DNA of 13,657 nt, from NCBI GenBank assembly GCA_020721485.1, contig DYMR01000031.1, forward strand, positions 1 through 13,657, written 5' to 3'. A program made the translations under genes and the position numbers. Source of the DNA: Halothiobacillus neapolitanus. Lineage in GTDB: Bacteria; Pseudomonadota; Gammaproteobacteria; Halothiobacillales; Halothiobacillaceae. Positions 6,228-13,572 of the stretch are shown here, one piece after another; position 1 is the first letter of the stretch, and every line of letters starts with the position of its first letter. Under the pieces are notes generated by a model, which saw only the letters and a program-made list of their open reading frames with translations, did not search any database and was not told where the DNA came from.

Positions 6228-7546
6228 TGGGGTGTTTCCTGCGCAGGGACTTCTTGGCCGGCTACTTTCTGGACGGGTACTTCCTGGGCGGGTATTTCCT
6301 GGGACAGCGTTTGCGTGATGCGCTCGGCGAGCCATTCGGCCAATGCGGGCAGCGGCAACAAATCGAGAATTTCCTGCGCGAAGCCTTGAATCAGTAGAGC
6401 GCGGGCGCGGGCAGTAGGAATGCCCCGGCTGGTCAGGTAGTACAGCGCTTCCGGGTTCAGCCGGCCAATGGTGGCGCCGTGGCTGCATTTGACATCATCG
6501 GCATAAATTTCCAACTCGGGCTTGGTGTCGATTTCCGCCGTGGGCGAAAGCAGCAGGTTGCGGCTGTTCTGGTAGGCCTGAATTTTTTGCGCATCCTGCG
6601 CCACCAAAATCCGCCCTTTGAAAATGCCCCGCGCCGAATCATCGGCAATGATTTGATAGCGCTCATCGCTGGTGGTGTGCGCCGCGCCGTGGGTTAAGCG
6701 GGTGTGGGTGTCGAGCACTTGCTTGCCGCGCGGCATCATCAAGCCGAACAAATTGCAGTGCGCGCCGGTGTCGCGGATATCGACCTCGATCTCGCGACGC
6801 ACCAGTTGTCCGCCGAATTGCAGGTTGATCGAGGTGAAGCGCGCATCGCGCGGCAGCCGCACGAATTGGCGGTCGGTCAATCGCCGTGCCGCGCCATCCA
6901 GCCCCAGGCCAATGTGGGTGAACGCACTGTTTTCGGCCTGCTCGATCACCATCACGCTGTTGCGCCAGAGCGCGGCGGTGTCGGCCGCCTGCGCGGTTTC
7001 AATGACTGTGGCGCGGCTGTGCGCACCCACGCGAACCAGCACGCGGGTGGCGGCGTAGGCGGCGGCTTCGTCTTGCCAGTCGATCAGGATGGGTGCGCTC
7101 AGTTCGGTGTGGGGCGCAATCTCGATCAGTAATCCGTCATCGGCATGCGCCGTGTTCAGCGCAAGCAAGGCATCGTTAGCGTTTGCGGCAACGGGGGCAA
7201 AGGCGGCCTGGCGTGCGTCGGGCGCAGCGTCGCTCAGCCGGCTGATGTGCAGGCCGGGCGGGCAGTGTTCGGGCAGTTCGCTGAGTTTGCCACCGATGAA
7301 GCGAATGAACAACGCGTCGGGCAATAGGGCCATCAAGGGACTGACGGCGGGCGCAGCGCTCGTGAGGGGCGCCGGCTGATTCAGCGCGCGCAGGTTCGTC
7401 CAGCGCCATTCTTCATCGCGCACACTGGGCAAGCCCCAGGCGTGGATTTGCTCACGGGCTACTTGTTGCAGCGCCGCTGGCGCGAGGGGCGCGGCGGGTG
7501 CGTGATCAGCCAGCCATTGTGGCAGGGCGGCACGGGTCGGGTTCAT
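6224..7546 (-). CDS. sufD: SufD, SUF scaffold subunit with repeat-built C-terminal tail
   Basis: SufD (440 aa) pairs with SufB and SufC in the SufBC2D scaffold where the Fe-S cluster is built. The N-terminal helical part includes GLPSVRDEEWRWTNL (38-52), typical of SufD. The beta-helix core spans about 140-345, and the C-terminal SufBD region has KCSHGATIGRLN (353-364) with the conserved Cys354 and His356. After residue about 412 the protein carries a tail of five degenerate 5-residue repeats (QExPA/V) not usual in SufD. The ATG overlaps the sufC stop by 4 nt (ATGA), and the stop overlaps the sufS GTG by 4 nt. Identity is secure; the tail is probably a disordered lineage-specific addition. 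Confidence 0.95.
   Translation of the reverse strand: MNPTRAALPQWLADHAPAAPLAPAALQQVAREQIHAWGLPSVRDEEWRWTNLRALNQPAPLTSAAPAVSPLMALLPDALFIRFIGGKLSELPEHCPPGLHISRLSDAAPDARQAAFAPVAANANDALLALNTAHADDGLLIEIAPHTELSAPILIDWQDEAAAYAATRVLVRVGAHSRATVIETAQAADTAALWRNSVMVIEQAENSAFTHIGLGLDGAARRLTDRQFVRLPRDARFTSINLQFGGQLVRREIEVDIRDTGAHCNLFGLMMPRGKQVLDTHTRLTHGAAHTTSDERYQIIADDSARGIFKGRILVAQDAQKIQAYQNSRNLLLSPTAEIDTKPELEIYADDVKCSHGATIGRLNPEALYYLTSRGIPTARARALLIQGFAQEILDLLPLPALAEWLAERITQTLSQEIPAQEVPVQKVAGQEVPAQETPQ
6227..6301 (-). repeat. Five degenerate 15-nt repeats at the 3' end of sufD
   Basis: On the coding strand five 15-nt units run in succession: CAGGAAATACCCGCC, CAGGAAGTACCCGTC, CAGAAAGTAGCCGGC, CAAGAAGTCCCTGCG and CAGGAAACACCCCAG. 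They encode QEIPA, QEVPV, QKVAG, QEVPA and QETPQ. The last unit ends immediately before the sufD TGA. Confidence 0.88.
6235..6240 (-). promoter_or_regulatory. Ribosome binding site deciding the sufS GTG start
   Basis: AGGAAA lies 7 nt upstream of the GTG at 6227 and forms part of the last 15-nt repeat unit of sufD. With the 4-nt GTGA overlap it supports a non-ATG start for sufS. Confidence 0.7.
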
Positions 7547-8298
7547 GATGCCGCGTCCAGAATGTCCTGATAACCCTCGGCTTCTAGTTGCAGCGCCAAC
7601 GATTTATCCCCGGATTTGATGATGCGGCCTTGGTACAAAATGTGGACGAAATCCGGCTCGACATAGCTCAACAGGCGCTGGTAATGAGTCACGAGCACGA
7701 TGCCTCGGTCGCTGCCGCGCAGGCGGTTGATGCCTTCCGACACAATCTTCAGCGCATCGATGTCCAAACCGGAATCGGTTTCGTCGAGTAGGGCGAGTTT
7801 GGGCTGTAGCAACAGCATCTGTAGGATTTCATTGCGTTTTTTCTCTCCGCCGGAAAACCCATCGTTGACCCCGCGATGCAAGAAGGCATCGTCCATCCCC
7901 ATGGATTTGGTCAGCTCGCGCACCTGCTTCATGAAGGCGAAAGTATCCACCTCGCTCAATCCCTGCGCCGCGCGTTGCGCATTCAGCGCCTCTTTCAGTA
8001 GGTAAATATTTTTTACGCCGGGAATTTCCACGGGGTGCTGAAAGCCCAGCAGCAAGCCAGCGGTGGCGCGCTCTTCCGTGCTGCGTTCGAGCAAATCCTG
8101 CCCTTCGAAATGCACGCTGCCCTCGGTGACTTCATAGCCTTCGCGCCCACCTAACACTTGGCACAGCGTGCTTTTGCCCGAACCGTTCGGCCCCATGATG
8201 GCGTGGACTTCGCCCGCGTTGACGGTGAGATTAATGCCGCGAAGGATCGGCTTTTCGCCAATTTTTGCGTGCAGATTGTGAATGTCGAGTAATTTCAT
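7543..8298 (-). CDS. sufC: SufC, ABC-type ATPase of the SUF scaffold
   Basis: SufC (251 aa) is the soluble ABC ATPase that drives conformational change in the SufBC2D complex. Present are Walker A GPNGSGKST (36-44, Lys42), the Q-loop Gln87, signature FSGGEKKRNE (148-157), Walker B LALLDETDSGLD (168-179; Asp172, Glu173) and the switch His205 in VTHYQR. FSGGEKKRNE together with DETDSGLD is diagnostic of SufC among ABC ATPases. It lies 32 nt after sufB, the longest gap before sufE in this operon, and its ATG has only a weak AAAGAT-like sequence upstream. Its stop overlaps the sufD start by 4 nt. Confidence 0.98.
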   Translation of the reverse strand: MKLLDIHNLHAKIGEKPILRGINLTVNAGEVHAIMGPNGSGKSTLCQVLGGREGYEVTEGSVHFEGQDLLERSTEERATAGLLLGFQHPVEIPGVKNIYLLKEALNAQRAAQGLSEVDTFAFMKQVRELTKSMGMDDAFLHRGVNDGFSGGEKKRNEILQMLLLQPKLALLDETDSGLDIDALKIVSEGINRLRGSDRGIVLVTHYQRLLSYVEPDFVHILYQGRIIKSGDKSLALQLEAEGYQDILDAAS

Positions 8299-8330
8299 GA
8301 AAGTATCTTTTAATTATGTTGAAAACAGGC

Positions 8331-9803
8331 TCAGCCCACCGAGCCTTCCAGAGAAACCGCCAGCAATGCCTGCGCTTCGACCGCAAATTCCATCGGCAAC
8401 TCGTTAAATACATCCTTGCAAAAACCATTCACAATCATATTGGTGGCATTTTCTTCACTGATGCCCCGCGATTGCAGATAAAAAATCTGGTCATCACTAA
8501 TTTTGGAGGTGGTTGCCTCGTGCTCGATTTGTGCAGAAGGATTTTTAGCTTCGATATACGGAAAGGTATGCGCGCCATTGCGATCACCAATTAACAACGC
8601 ATCGCACTGAGTGAAATTGCGCGCATCGTCCGCCGATTTGGCAATATGCACCAGCCCGCGATAACTGTTTTGCGAGCGTCCGGCAGAAATACTTTTGGAG
8701 ACAATCGTACTGCGGGTGCGTTTGCCCAAATGAATCATCTTGGTGCCGGAATCAACCTGCTGATAATTATTACTCACCGCCACCGAATAAAATTCACCGA
8801 CTGAATCATCCCCGCGCAGAATGCAGCTGGGGTATTTCCAAGTAATGGCTGAACCGGCTTCTACTTGCGTCCAGGTGATTTTGCTGCGTGCGCCTCGGGC
8901 ATCTCCGCGCTTGGTCACAAAATTATAGATACCGCCTTTCCCTTCCTCGTCGCCGGGATACCAGTTCTGTACGGTGGAGTATTTAATGGTGGCGTCATCA
9001 AGGGTGATTAATTCCACCACGGCCGCATGCAGTTGATTTTCATCGCGCTGCGGGGCGGTGCAGCCTTCCAAGTAGCTCACATGCGCGCCTTCTTCCGCAA
9101 TAATCAGGGTGCGTTCGAATTGGCCGGTATTTCGGGCATTAATTCGAAAATAAGTTGAAAGCTCCATCGGGCAGCGCACACCTTTGGGAATAAACACAAA
9201 TGAGCCATCCGAAAATACGGCAGAATTTAAGGCGGCGTAATAGTTATCGCTGGCGGGAACCACGGTGCCGAGGTATTGCCGGATAATCTCTGGGTGGCTG
9301 TGTACCGCCTCAGAAAATGAACAAAAAATAACGCCGGCTTCGGCCAATTTTTCGCGGAAGGTAGTTGTCACCGACACACTATCGAACACCGCATCGACCG
9401 CCACGCCGGCCAGTGCGGCGCGTTCGTGCAGCGGGATGCCGAGTTTTGCGTAGGTTTCCAATAATTTCGGATCGACTTCATCCAAACTTTTCGGCGCATT
9501 TTCGCGTGATTTGGGCGCAGCAAAATACGACAACGCCTGATAATCGATTGGCGGATAATGCACATGCGCCCAAGTTGGCGGGGTCATGGTTAGCCAGTGT
9601 CGATAGGCTTTCAATCGCCATTCCAACAGGAATTCCGGCTCGTTTTTCTTGGCGGAAATCAGTCGAATGACGGCTTCATTCAGCCCCGGCGGGATAATCT
9701 CCTGCTCAATGTCGGTGGTAAAACCGTATTTATATTCCCGCTGCACCAAGTGTTCGATTTCTTGGCTGTCGCTGATCGTCGGGCTGGCGGTTCGGTCAGT
9801 CAT
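8331..9803 (-). CDS. sufB: SufB, SUF scaffold subunit
   Basis: SufB (490 aa) is the central scaffold on which sulfur from SufE and iron are joined into a cluster. By alignment from memory with E. coli SufB (495 aa, constant offset of 5 near the C-terminus), Cys400 in [12 protein letters not shown] corresponds to Cys405, and His428-Glu429 in QIEHEAT to His433-Glu434. [11 protein letters not shown] (Cys248) is also kept. The C-terminus [18 protein letters not shown] is typical. The ATG at 9803 has AGGAG 6 nt upstream and overlaps the regulator stop by 8 nt (ATGACTGA). The open frame extends to 9899, but that part lies inside the regulator gene and does not resemble SufB. Base composition in this gene looks lower in GC than in sufD and sufS, which may reflect strong conservation and expression. 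Confidence 0.98.
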   Translation of the reverse strand: MTDRTASPTISDSQEIEHLVQREYKYGFTTDIEQEIIPPGLNEAVIRLISAKKNEPEFLLEWRLKAYRHWLTMTPPTWAHVHYPPIDYQALSYFAAPKSRENAPKSLDEVDPKLLETYAKLGIPLHERAALAGVAVDAVFDSVSVTTTFREKLAEAGVIFCSFSEAVHSHPEIIRQYLGTVVPASDNYYAALNSAVFSDGSFVFIPKGVRCPMELSTYFRINARNTGQFERTLIIAEEGAHVSYLEGCTAPQRDENQLHAAVVELITLDDATIKYSTVQNWYPGDEEGKGGIYNFVTKRGDARGARSKITWTQVEAGSAITWKYPSCILRGDDSVGEFYSVAVSNNYQQVDSGTKMIHLGKRTRSTIVSKSISAGRSQNSYRGLVHIAKSADDARNFTQCDALLIGDRNGAHTFPYIEAKNPSAQIEHEATTSKISDDQIFYLQSRGISEENATNMIVNGFCKDVFNELPMEFAVEAQALLAVSLEGSVG

Positions 9804-10290
9804 GACAGGCTCCTGTGGGGCGAATGAGGGCAGGGGATGACATCGGGATGCGCCCGGAATTGCTGGGGAACCACACGGGGGATGCCTCGCAGGGCGCAAG
9901 CAATCGGGCGAGGGTGATTCCGGTGAGCATGGCGCGTAAATTTTGGTTGAGCAGCGCCCAATGGGGGCGGACGCTGCAATGATCTTCGCGGGTGCAGTCG
10001 TGATGGGTGCTGACGCACTCGGTCATGGCAATGGGGCCATCAATGGCTTCAATGATTTGCGCCAAGGAAAGTTCGGAGGGTGAAGCCGCCAACCGATAGC
10101 CGCCGCCACGGCCTTGTTGGGAAAGCAAAATTCCCGCTGAAGATAATAATTTTAGGAGCTTGCCGACCGTTGGCAGAGAAAGTGCCGTGGCGGCGGCCAA
10201 GGTTTTTGCATTGCCTTGCGACAGCGGTTGGCGCGCAAGTTCAAGCAAAATCACAATGGCATAATCACTCAGACGGCTGATTTTGAGCAC
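9796..10290 (-). CDS. Rrf2-family SUF operon regulator (SufR/IscR-like)
   Basis: This 164-residue winged-helix protein of the Rrf2 family most likely senses Fe-S status and controls the operon it leads. The N-terminus [18 protein letters not shown] (2-19), the recognition segment [15 protein letters not shown] (36-50) and the wing GRGGGYRLA (60-68) fit the family. Three cysteines, Cys92-X6-Cys99-X5-Cys105, in a context ending VRPHW match the SUF-type regulators (TIGR02944-like) and could bind a [2Fe-2S] or [4Fe-4S] cluster; IscR has a slightly different Cys-X5-Cys-X5-Cys-X2-His arrangement. The start is GTG at 10290, with GAAGGTG about 10 nt upstream. The last 30 residues (after LLAPC) extend beyond the usual family end and overlap sufB by 8 nt. 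Autoregulation is inferred from gene position and the repeats in its promoter. Confidence 0.93.
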   Translation of the reverse strand: MLKISRLSDYAIVILLELARQPLSQGNAKTLAAATALSLPTVGKLLKLLSSAGILLSQQGRGGGYRLAASPSELSLAQIIEAIDGPIAMTECVSTHHDCTREDHCSVRPHWALLNQNLRAMLTGITLARLLAPCEASPVWFPSNSGRIPMSSPALIRPTGACHD

Positions 10291-10310
10291 GGCGGCGGGG
10301 CACCTTCAGT

Positions 10311-10340
10311 AGACTTGCTTAAATTGTACAAAATCAGTCT
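10311..10340 (-). promoter_or_regulatory. Candidate operator: nested inverted repeats in the SUF promoter
   Basis: Arms AGACT (10311-10315) and AGTCT (10336-10340) flank a perfect 8-bp palindrome TTGTACAA (10324-10331) that overlaps the -10 box. A repressor here would block transcription, so it is a plausible target of the operon's own Rrf2 regulator. It does not match the E. coli IscR type 1 or type 2 consensus as I recall them. Confidence 0.45.
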
Positions 10341-10350
10341 TATTTTTCAA
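10323..10350 (-). promoter_or_regulatory. Sigma70-type promoter of the SUF operon
   Basis: On the minus strand TTGAAA (10345-10350, 5 of 6) is separated by 16 nt from TACAAT (10323-10328, 5 of 6). Transcription would start near 10316, giving a leader of about 26 nt before the GTG of the regulator gene. Confidence 0.7.
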
Positions 10351-10387
10351 GCCGGATGAGTCGCCAAGCAGGATCGGCTCCATTTGT

Positions 10388-10393
10388 TAAGAT
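10388..10393 (+). promoter_or_regulatory. Weak candidate -10 element for ubiJ-ubiB
   Basis: TAAGAT (4 of 6 matches) lies 38 nt upstream of the ubiJ ATG on the plus strand. No recognisable -35 is found at the right distance. It is listed only because the ubi genes diverge from the SUF operon and need a promoter in 10291-10431. Confidence 0.25.
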
Positions 10394-10431
10394 GCCTGCT
10401 CGCGTAGTCTTCACCGGAGAAAACCCCCGCA

Positions 10432-11067
10432 ATGTCCTTGTTGAAAGTGCCGACGCCCGTTTTGTTGTTGCTGGAACACATGCTGAATCGGCAGATTCGA
10501 CGGGATGCGTCGGTTGGTTCGCGTTGGCAAGCCTTGGCGGATCATCGCGTGCTTTTTTCTCTGCGGGATCCGAGTGTGTCCCTCGTGTTCTGCGTGACGC
10601 CGCAGGGCGTGCTGTTGTTGCGTGAACTGGAAGGCATTCCGTCGGCAACGATTCATGCCAGTTCGCTGGGTTTGCTGCGGGCGCGGCACGCCGCATCGTC
10701 GCTGGATGCGTTATTTGCCGGCGATGTTCAGATCGAAGGGGATCAGGCGATTGCGGAATCGCTGCTGCGCTTATTGGTCGGGTTGGATTTTGACTTTTTC
10801 GCGGTCCTGTCCGAGAAAGTCGGTGCGGCACCTGCCGGTTGGTTGGGGAACCGTTGGCGGCAGCGGCAGGTAGAGCGCGATATTTGGCGAGACACGCGCG
10901 CCTTAGAATTAAAAGATTTCTTGGTCTACGAACGGGCGGCGTTGCCGGCGGAATCGTCCTTGCTCGCCTGGGGGGATGCCGTCGATGGGGTGCGCGACCG
11001 CACGGATCGGTTGATCGCCCGGCTGACGCGTCTTGAGGCTCAGCCAGCCACGCCGGGGGCGTCATGA
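10432..11067 (+). CDS. ubiJ: UbiJ, ubiquinone biosynthesis accessory factor
   Basis: UbiJ (211 aa; about 200 in E. coli, formerly YigP) carries an SCP2 lipid-binding domain and, with UbiK, helps organise the soluble complex that performs the late ring modifications of ubiquinone in proteobacteria. The N-terminus begins with a helix rich in Leu (PTPVLLLLEHMLNRQIRRD, 8-26), followed by an SCP2-like sheet region about residues 35-75 and a helical C-terminal part with charged repeats near RDRTDRLIARLTRLEAQ. No catalytic residues are expected. The ATG at 10432 is preceded by GGAGA 11 nt upstream. The strongest support is position: its stop overlaps the ubiB start by 4 nt (ATGA), as ubiJ precedes ubiB in E. 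coli. Sequence conservation in this family is low, so the call leans on context. Confidence 0.85.
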   Translation: MSLLKVPTPVLLLLEHMLNRQIRRDASVGSRWQALADHRVLFSLRDPSVSLVFCVTPQGVLLLRELEGIPSATIHASSLGLLRARHAASSLDALFAGDVQIEGDQAIAESLLRLLVGLDFDFFAVLSEKVGAAPAGWLGNRWRQRQVERDIWRDTRALELKDFLVYERAALPAESSLLAWGDAVDGVRDRTDRLIARLTRLEAQPATPGAS

Positions 11068-12725
11068 ATTTTCGTGTGTTTTGGCGCTTGATCGTCATAC
11101 AAACCGTGTTTTTTCGACATGGCCTCGATGAATTACTGCTGGCGTTGCCGTGGTTTCGCCCGGTGCGATTCATCAAATATTTTTCCCCGTGGTATTGGGT
11201 GCCCGCAAACCGGAATCGGCCGAAAGCGCAACGGCTGGTGGCGGCGTTTGAGGATTTGGGGCCGATTTTCGTCAAATTCGGCCAGATGCTTTCCACCCGA
11301 AATGACCTGCTGCCGCCCGCCTACGCGACCGCTCTGGCGCAATTGCAAGATCGGGTGCGTCCGTTTCCGGCGGCCTTGGCGCGTCAGCGCATCGAGCGGG
11401 CGATTGGCTGTTCGATTGATGTCGCTTTTGCCGAATTTTCCAGTGAGCCCATGGCCTCCGCGTCGATCGCGCAAGTGCATGCCGCCCGGCTGCATGATGG
11501 CAACGAGGTCGTTGTCAAAATCGTGCGCCCCGGCGTGGAACGGCGCATCCGACAAGATTTGGACATTCTGTACAGCATCGCGCGGCTGGCTGAGCGCTAT
11601 TGGTCGGAAGGACCGCGCTTGCATCCCGTGGCCGTGGTGGCCGAGTTCGACAAAACCCTAATGGATGAGTTGGACCTCATGCGCGAAGCCGCGAATGGCG
11701 CGGAATTGCGCCGCCATTTCGAAGACTCGCCGCTGCTGTATGTGCCGAAAATCTATTGGGATTGGTGCCGCACCGAAGTGTTGGTGCAGGAGCGTATTTT
11801 CGGTGTGCCGATTGCGCAAACTGACGCGCTCAAAGCGGCTGGCGTGGACATGAAAGTGCTGGCCGAACGCGGGGTGGAGGTATTTTTCACCCAAGTGTTC
11901 GACAACAACTTTTTCCATGCGGACATGCATCCGGGCAACATTTTTGTGGATGTTACCCGTCCGGCACAGCCGAAATACATGGCGATTGATTTCGGAATCG
12001 TTGGCAGCCTGATGCCGGAAGATCAGCGCTATATCGCAGAAAATTTCCACGCATTTTTTAATCGGGACTACCGCCGGGTGGCGGAATTGCATGTGGAGTC
12101 CGGCTGGGTGCCTTCGACCACGCGGGTCGAGGAATTCGAGTCCGCCATTCGTACCGTATGCGAGCCGATTTTCCAAAAACCGCTGAAAGAAATCTCCTTC
12201 GGGCATTTCTTGTTCCGACTGTTCCAAGTGGCGCGCCGGTTCGATATGGAGGTTCAGCCGCAATTGACCTTGCTGCAAAAAACCTTACTGGCCATCGAAG
12301 GGCTGGGGCGGCAGCTCTACCCGGACCTGGATTTATGGGAAACGGCCAAGCCGTTTATCGAGCGCTGGATGCGTCGTCGCATGGGGCCGAAGGGATTATT
12401 GCGGCGCTTGAAAAACGAATTTCCGTTTTGGATGGAGCATTTGGCCGAGATGCCGCGCCTGCACATTCAAACGCTCAAAAATCAACACCACCACGATGCG
12501 CGGTTGGTGGAACAAACCCGCGAACTGGCGGCCTTCCGCGAGGCGCTGATGAAGAGCCAGCGACGCAGCCGATTGTCGTTGCTGGGTGGCGCAGTGTTGC
12601 TGGCCTTTGCGGGTCTAAATTGGGACTGGCTTACCCACGCACCGACCTTGGCGAGCCTGCCGCTATCGGGTTGGGTGCTACTGATTTTGGGCGTTGGGCT
12701 GATGGCGCAGGCTTGGCGACGATAG
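11064..12725 (+). CDS. ubiB: UbiB, atypical kinase/ATPase for ubiquinone biosynthesis
   Basis: UbiB (553 aa; 546 in E. coli) is a membrane-anchored protein kinase-like ATPase of the ADCK/COQ8 family needed for ubiquinone synthesis. Family marks are the KxGQ motif (KFGQMLSTR, 71-79), the Ala-rich loop ASASIAQVH (131-139) that replaces the Gly-rich loop, Lys152, HADMHPGN (285-292; Asp287, Asn292) and AIDFG (307-311; Asp309). Two hydrophobic segments at the C-terminus (about 511-523 and 532-549, the second GWVLLILGVGLMAQAW) form the membrane anchor. The ATG overlaps the ubiJ stop by 4 nt. In E. coli ubiE-ubiJ-ubiB-tat are linked; here neither ubiE nor tat genes adjoin. The hairpin 40 nt downstream probably ends the transcript. 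Confidence 0.97.
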   Translation: MNFRVFWRLIVIQTVFFRHGLDELLLALPWFRPVRFIKYFSPWYWVPANRNRPKAQRLVAAFEDLGPIFVKFGQMLSTRNDLLPPAYATALAQLQDRVRPFPAALARQRIERAIGCSIDVAFAEFSSEPMASASIAQVHAARLHDGNEVVVKIVRPGVERRIRQDLDILYSIARLAERYWSEGPRLHPVAVVAEFDKTLMDELDLMREAANGAELRRHFEDSPLLYVPKIYWDWCRTEVLVQERIFGVPIAQTDALKAAGVDMKVLAERGVEVFFTQVFDNNFFHADMHPGNIFVDVTRPAQPKYMAIDFGIVGSLMPEDQRYIAENFHAFFNRDYRRVAELHVESGWVPSTTRVEEFESAIRTVCEPIFQKPLKEISFGHFLFRLFQVARRFDMEVQPQLTLLQKTLLAIEGLGRQLYPDLDLWETAKPFIERWMRRRMGPKGLLRRLKNEFPFWMEHLAEMPRLHIQTLKNQHHHDARLVEQTRELAAFREALMKSQRRSRLSLLGGAVLLAFAGLNWDWLTHAPTLASLPLSGWVLLILGVGLMAQAWRR

Positions 12726-12765
12726 TGGGAAGAGAGCCGGAAAATGGCAGCAATCCGACCCATGA

Positions 12766-12791
12766 AAAAAACCGCCAAACGGCGGTTTTTT
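12766..12791 (+). terminator. Intrinsic terminator after ubiB, probably bidirectional
   Basis: An inverted repeat CCGCC (12772-12776), loop AAAC, GGCGG (12781-12785) is flanked by six A before and six T after, which can also pair. On the plus strand it has a proper T tract 40 nt past the ubiB stop. On the minus strand the A tract becomes a T tract, so it can also end the converging microprotein transcript. Confidence 0.9.
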
Positions 12792-12812
12792 ACGCTGCGT
12801 TCACTCGGGCGA

Positions 12813-12914
12813 TTAGCCGAAGGTGATGACGCTCAGGAAGGACAGCCATGAAAAAACGATCAGGCCGATGATGAAAGACAGCGGAAAGTTCTCGAAACTG
12901 AAAATAGATTTCAT
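12813..12914 (-). CDS. 33-residue single-span membrane microprotein
   Basis: A short frame not recognised from any family I know encodes 33 residues beginning MKSIFSFENFPLSF. Residues about 11-31 form one continuous hydrophobic stretch (IIGLIVFSWLSFLSVI), with Lys2 and Glu8 the only charged residues, so a single-pass inner-membrane peptide is likely. Evidence that it is real: AGGAG 8 nt upstream of the ATG, a candidate promoter at 12961-12989, a TAA stop just ahead of a bidirectional terminator, and a length spanning most of a gap otherwise empty. It lies on the same strand as the 157-residue hypothetical gene, 150 nt downstream of it, and converges on ubiB. It could be a small subunit or regulator of a membrane complex, or a type I toxin-like peptide; nothing here decides. 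Confidence 0.7.
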   Translation of the reverse strand: MKSIFSFENFPLSFIIGLIVFSWLSFLSVITFG

Positions 12915-12960
12915 CACACACGCTCCTAGATAAATTTCACTGATTCAAATTTCGTTGTTT

Positions 12961-12989
12961 ATTTTACGCGCGCACGCATAGTCATGCAA
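12961..12989 (-). promoter_or_regulatory. Candidate promoter for the membrane microprotein
   Basis: On the minus strand TTGCAT (12984-12989, weak -35) and TAAAAT (12961-12966, 5 of 6) are 17 nt apart, and the ATG follows 46 nt after the -10. Apart from this, 12915-13064 shows no gene and no clear terminator for the upstream hypothetical gene. Confidence 0.4.
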
Positions 12990-13064
12990 GTTGTCCGGTT
13001 TTTCGTTTGAGCGGGGAATACCAGCGGACCGGTTGATGCTTCGTTCGGCAATGTCGATAGGTCA

Positions 13065-13538
13065 TCACCAGCGGGACTGCCCCCAGCGTTCTGGATGCGC
13101 CCAGTGGCGCGGATTCAACCAGTCCGGCACAGGTTTGTATTCCGCAATGTGAAAAAACATGCCCCAGTTTGCCTCTTGCTGAATCAACGAAAAACCCAAG
13201 GCGCGTAGAGGTTCCACCCATGCGACCTCGGTCGGTGGCGTGGGCGAATCCGGCCAAACGAACATCATCCCCGAGAAAGTATTTTTCAGCCGGGCGAGAG
13301 CCAACCAATCTGCTTCGGGCGGCATGCCCTGCGCGGCGAGCGGAATCATCAGCGTCGTCCAGTGCGATTCGATTGGAGATTCTGACTCGACCGGCGTATC
13401 GGGCGAAAAATGAACCCAGCCCACGGATTCGCTCGCATCGAGTGGCGCGGCGGATCCACCGGGCGTGGACAAACGAAGTGCTGCCAACGGATGAATGGCG
13501 GAGATTTCGTCGGGCGTGGCGCTTCTTATTGACAACAT
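13065..13538 (-). CDS. Hypothetical protein, possibly DUF6231 family
   Basis: This 157-residue soluble protein has no signal peptide or membrane span. A variable N-terminal half rich in Ser, Pro and Glu is followed by a region with hydrophobic strand FSGMMFVWP (about 104-112) and helix VEPLRALGFSL, then a Trp-rich C-terminus, KPVPDWLNPRHWAHPERWGQ, close to the end. That tail recalls the DUF6231 family of gammaproteobacteria, but I am working from memory and would not assert it. The ATG at 13538 is chosen because longer versions run through tRNA-Leu, where translation is not credible. Its ribosome binding site is poor (GAGCGA-like), and its first codons lie inside the tRNA promoter, so expression may be low or tied to that promoter region. 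The function is unknown. Confidence 0.75.
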   Translation of the reverse strand: MLSIRSATPDEISAIHPLAALRLSTPGGSAAPLDASESVGWVHFSPDTPVESESPIESHWTTLMIPLAAQGMPPEADWLALARLKNTFSGMMFVWPDSPTPPTEVAWVEPLRALGFSLIQQEANWGMFFHIAEYKPVPDWLNPRHWAHPERWGQSRW

Positions 13539-13557
13539 GACGGATCGCTCGCATAAT
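13529..13557 (+). promoter_or_regulatory. Strong sigma70 promoter of tRNA-Leu
   Basis: A perfect TTGACA (13529-13534), a 17-nt spacer and CATAAT (13552-13557, 5 of 6) are followed by the GC-rich discriminator ACGCGCC typical of stringently controlled stable RNA promoters. The predicted start is about 8 nt before the mature tRNA. The -35 and spacer overlap the first codons of the divergent hypothetical gene. Confidence 0.85.
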
Positions 13558-13572
13558 ACGCGCCACTTGAAA

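Noticed and set aside
6227..6301. The 15-nt repeats as a CRISPR or mobile-element trace
   Set aside because: Units are contiguous without spacers, keep the sufD reading frame and lie wholly within the coding sequence, so they are a coding tandem repeat.
10340..11296. Minus-strand open frame of 318 codons across ubiJ and the start of ubiB
   Set aside because: It is rich in Arg, Pro and Thr with no motif, and is antisense to ubiJ-ubiB and to the intergenic promoter region; a shadow frame.
11658..12278. Minus-strand open frame of 206 codons inside ubiB
   Set aside because: It is antisense to the catalytic core of UbiB and resembles no protein family.
12158..12826. Plus-strand 222-codon frame overlapping the end of ubiB and the terminator
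   Set aside because: It is out of frame with ubiB, crosses the intrinsic terminator and has no domain.
12982..13566. Alternative minus-strand frame of 194 codons over the hypothetical gene
   Set aside because: It is Arg- and Ala-rich with no motif, and the competing frame has a sensible Trp-rich conserved-looking C-terminus; the choice between the two is less certain than elsewhere.
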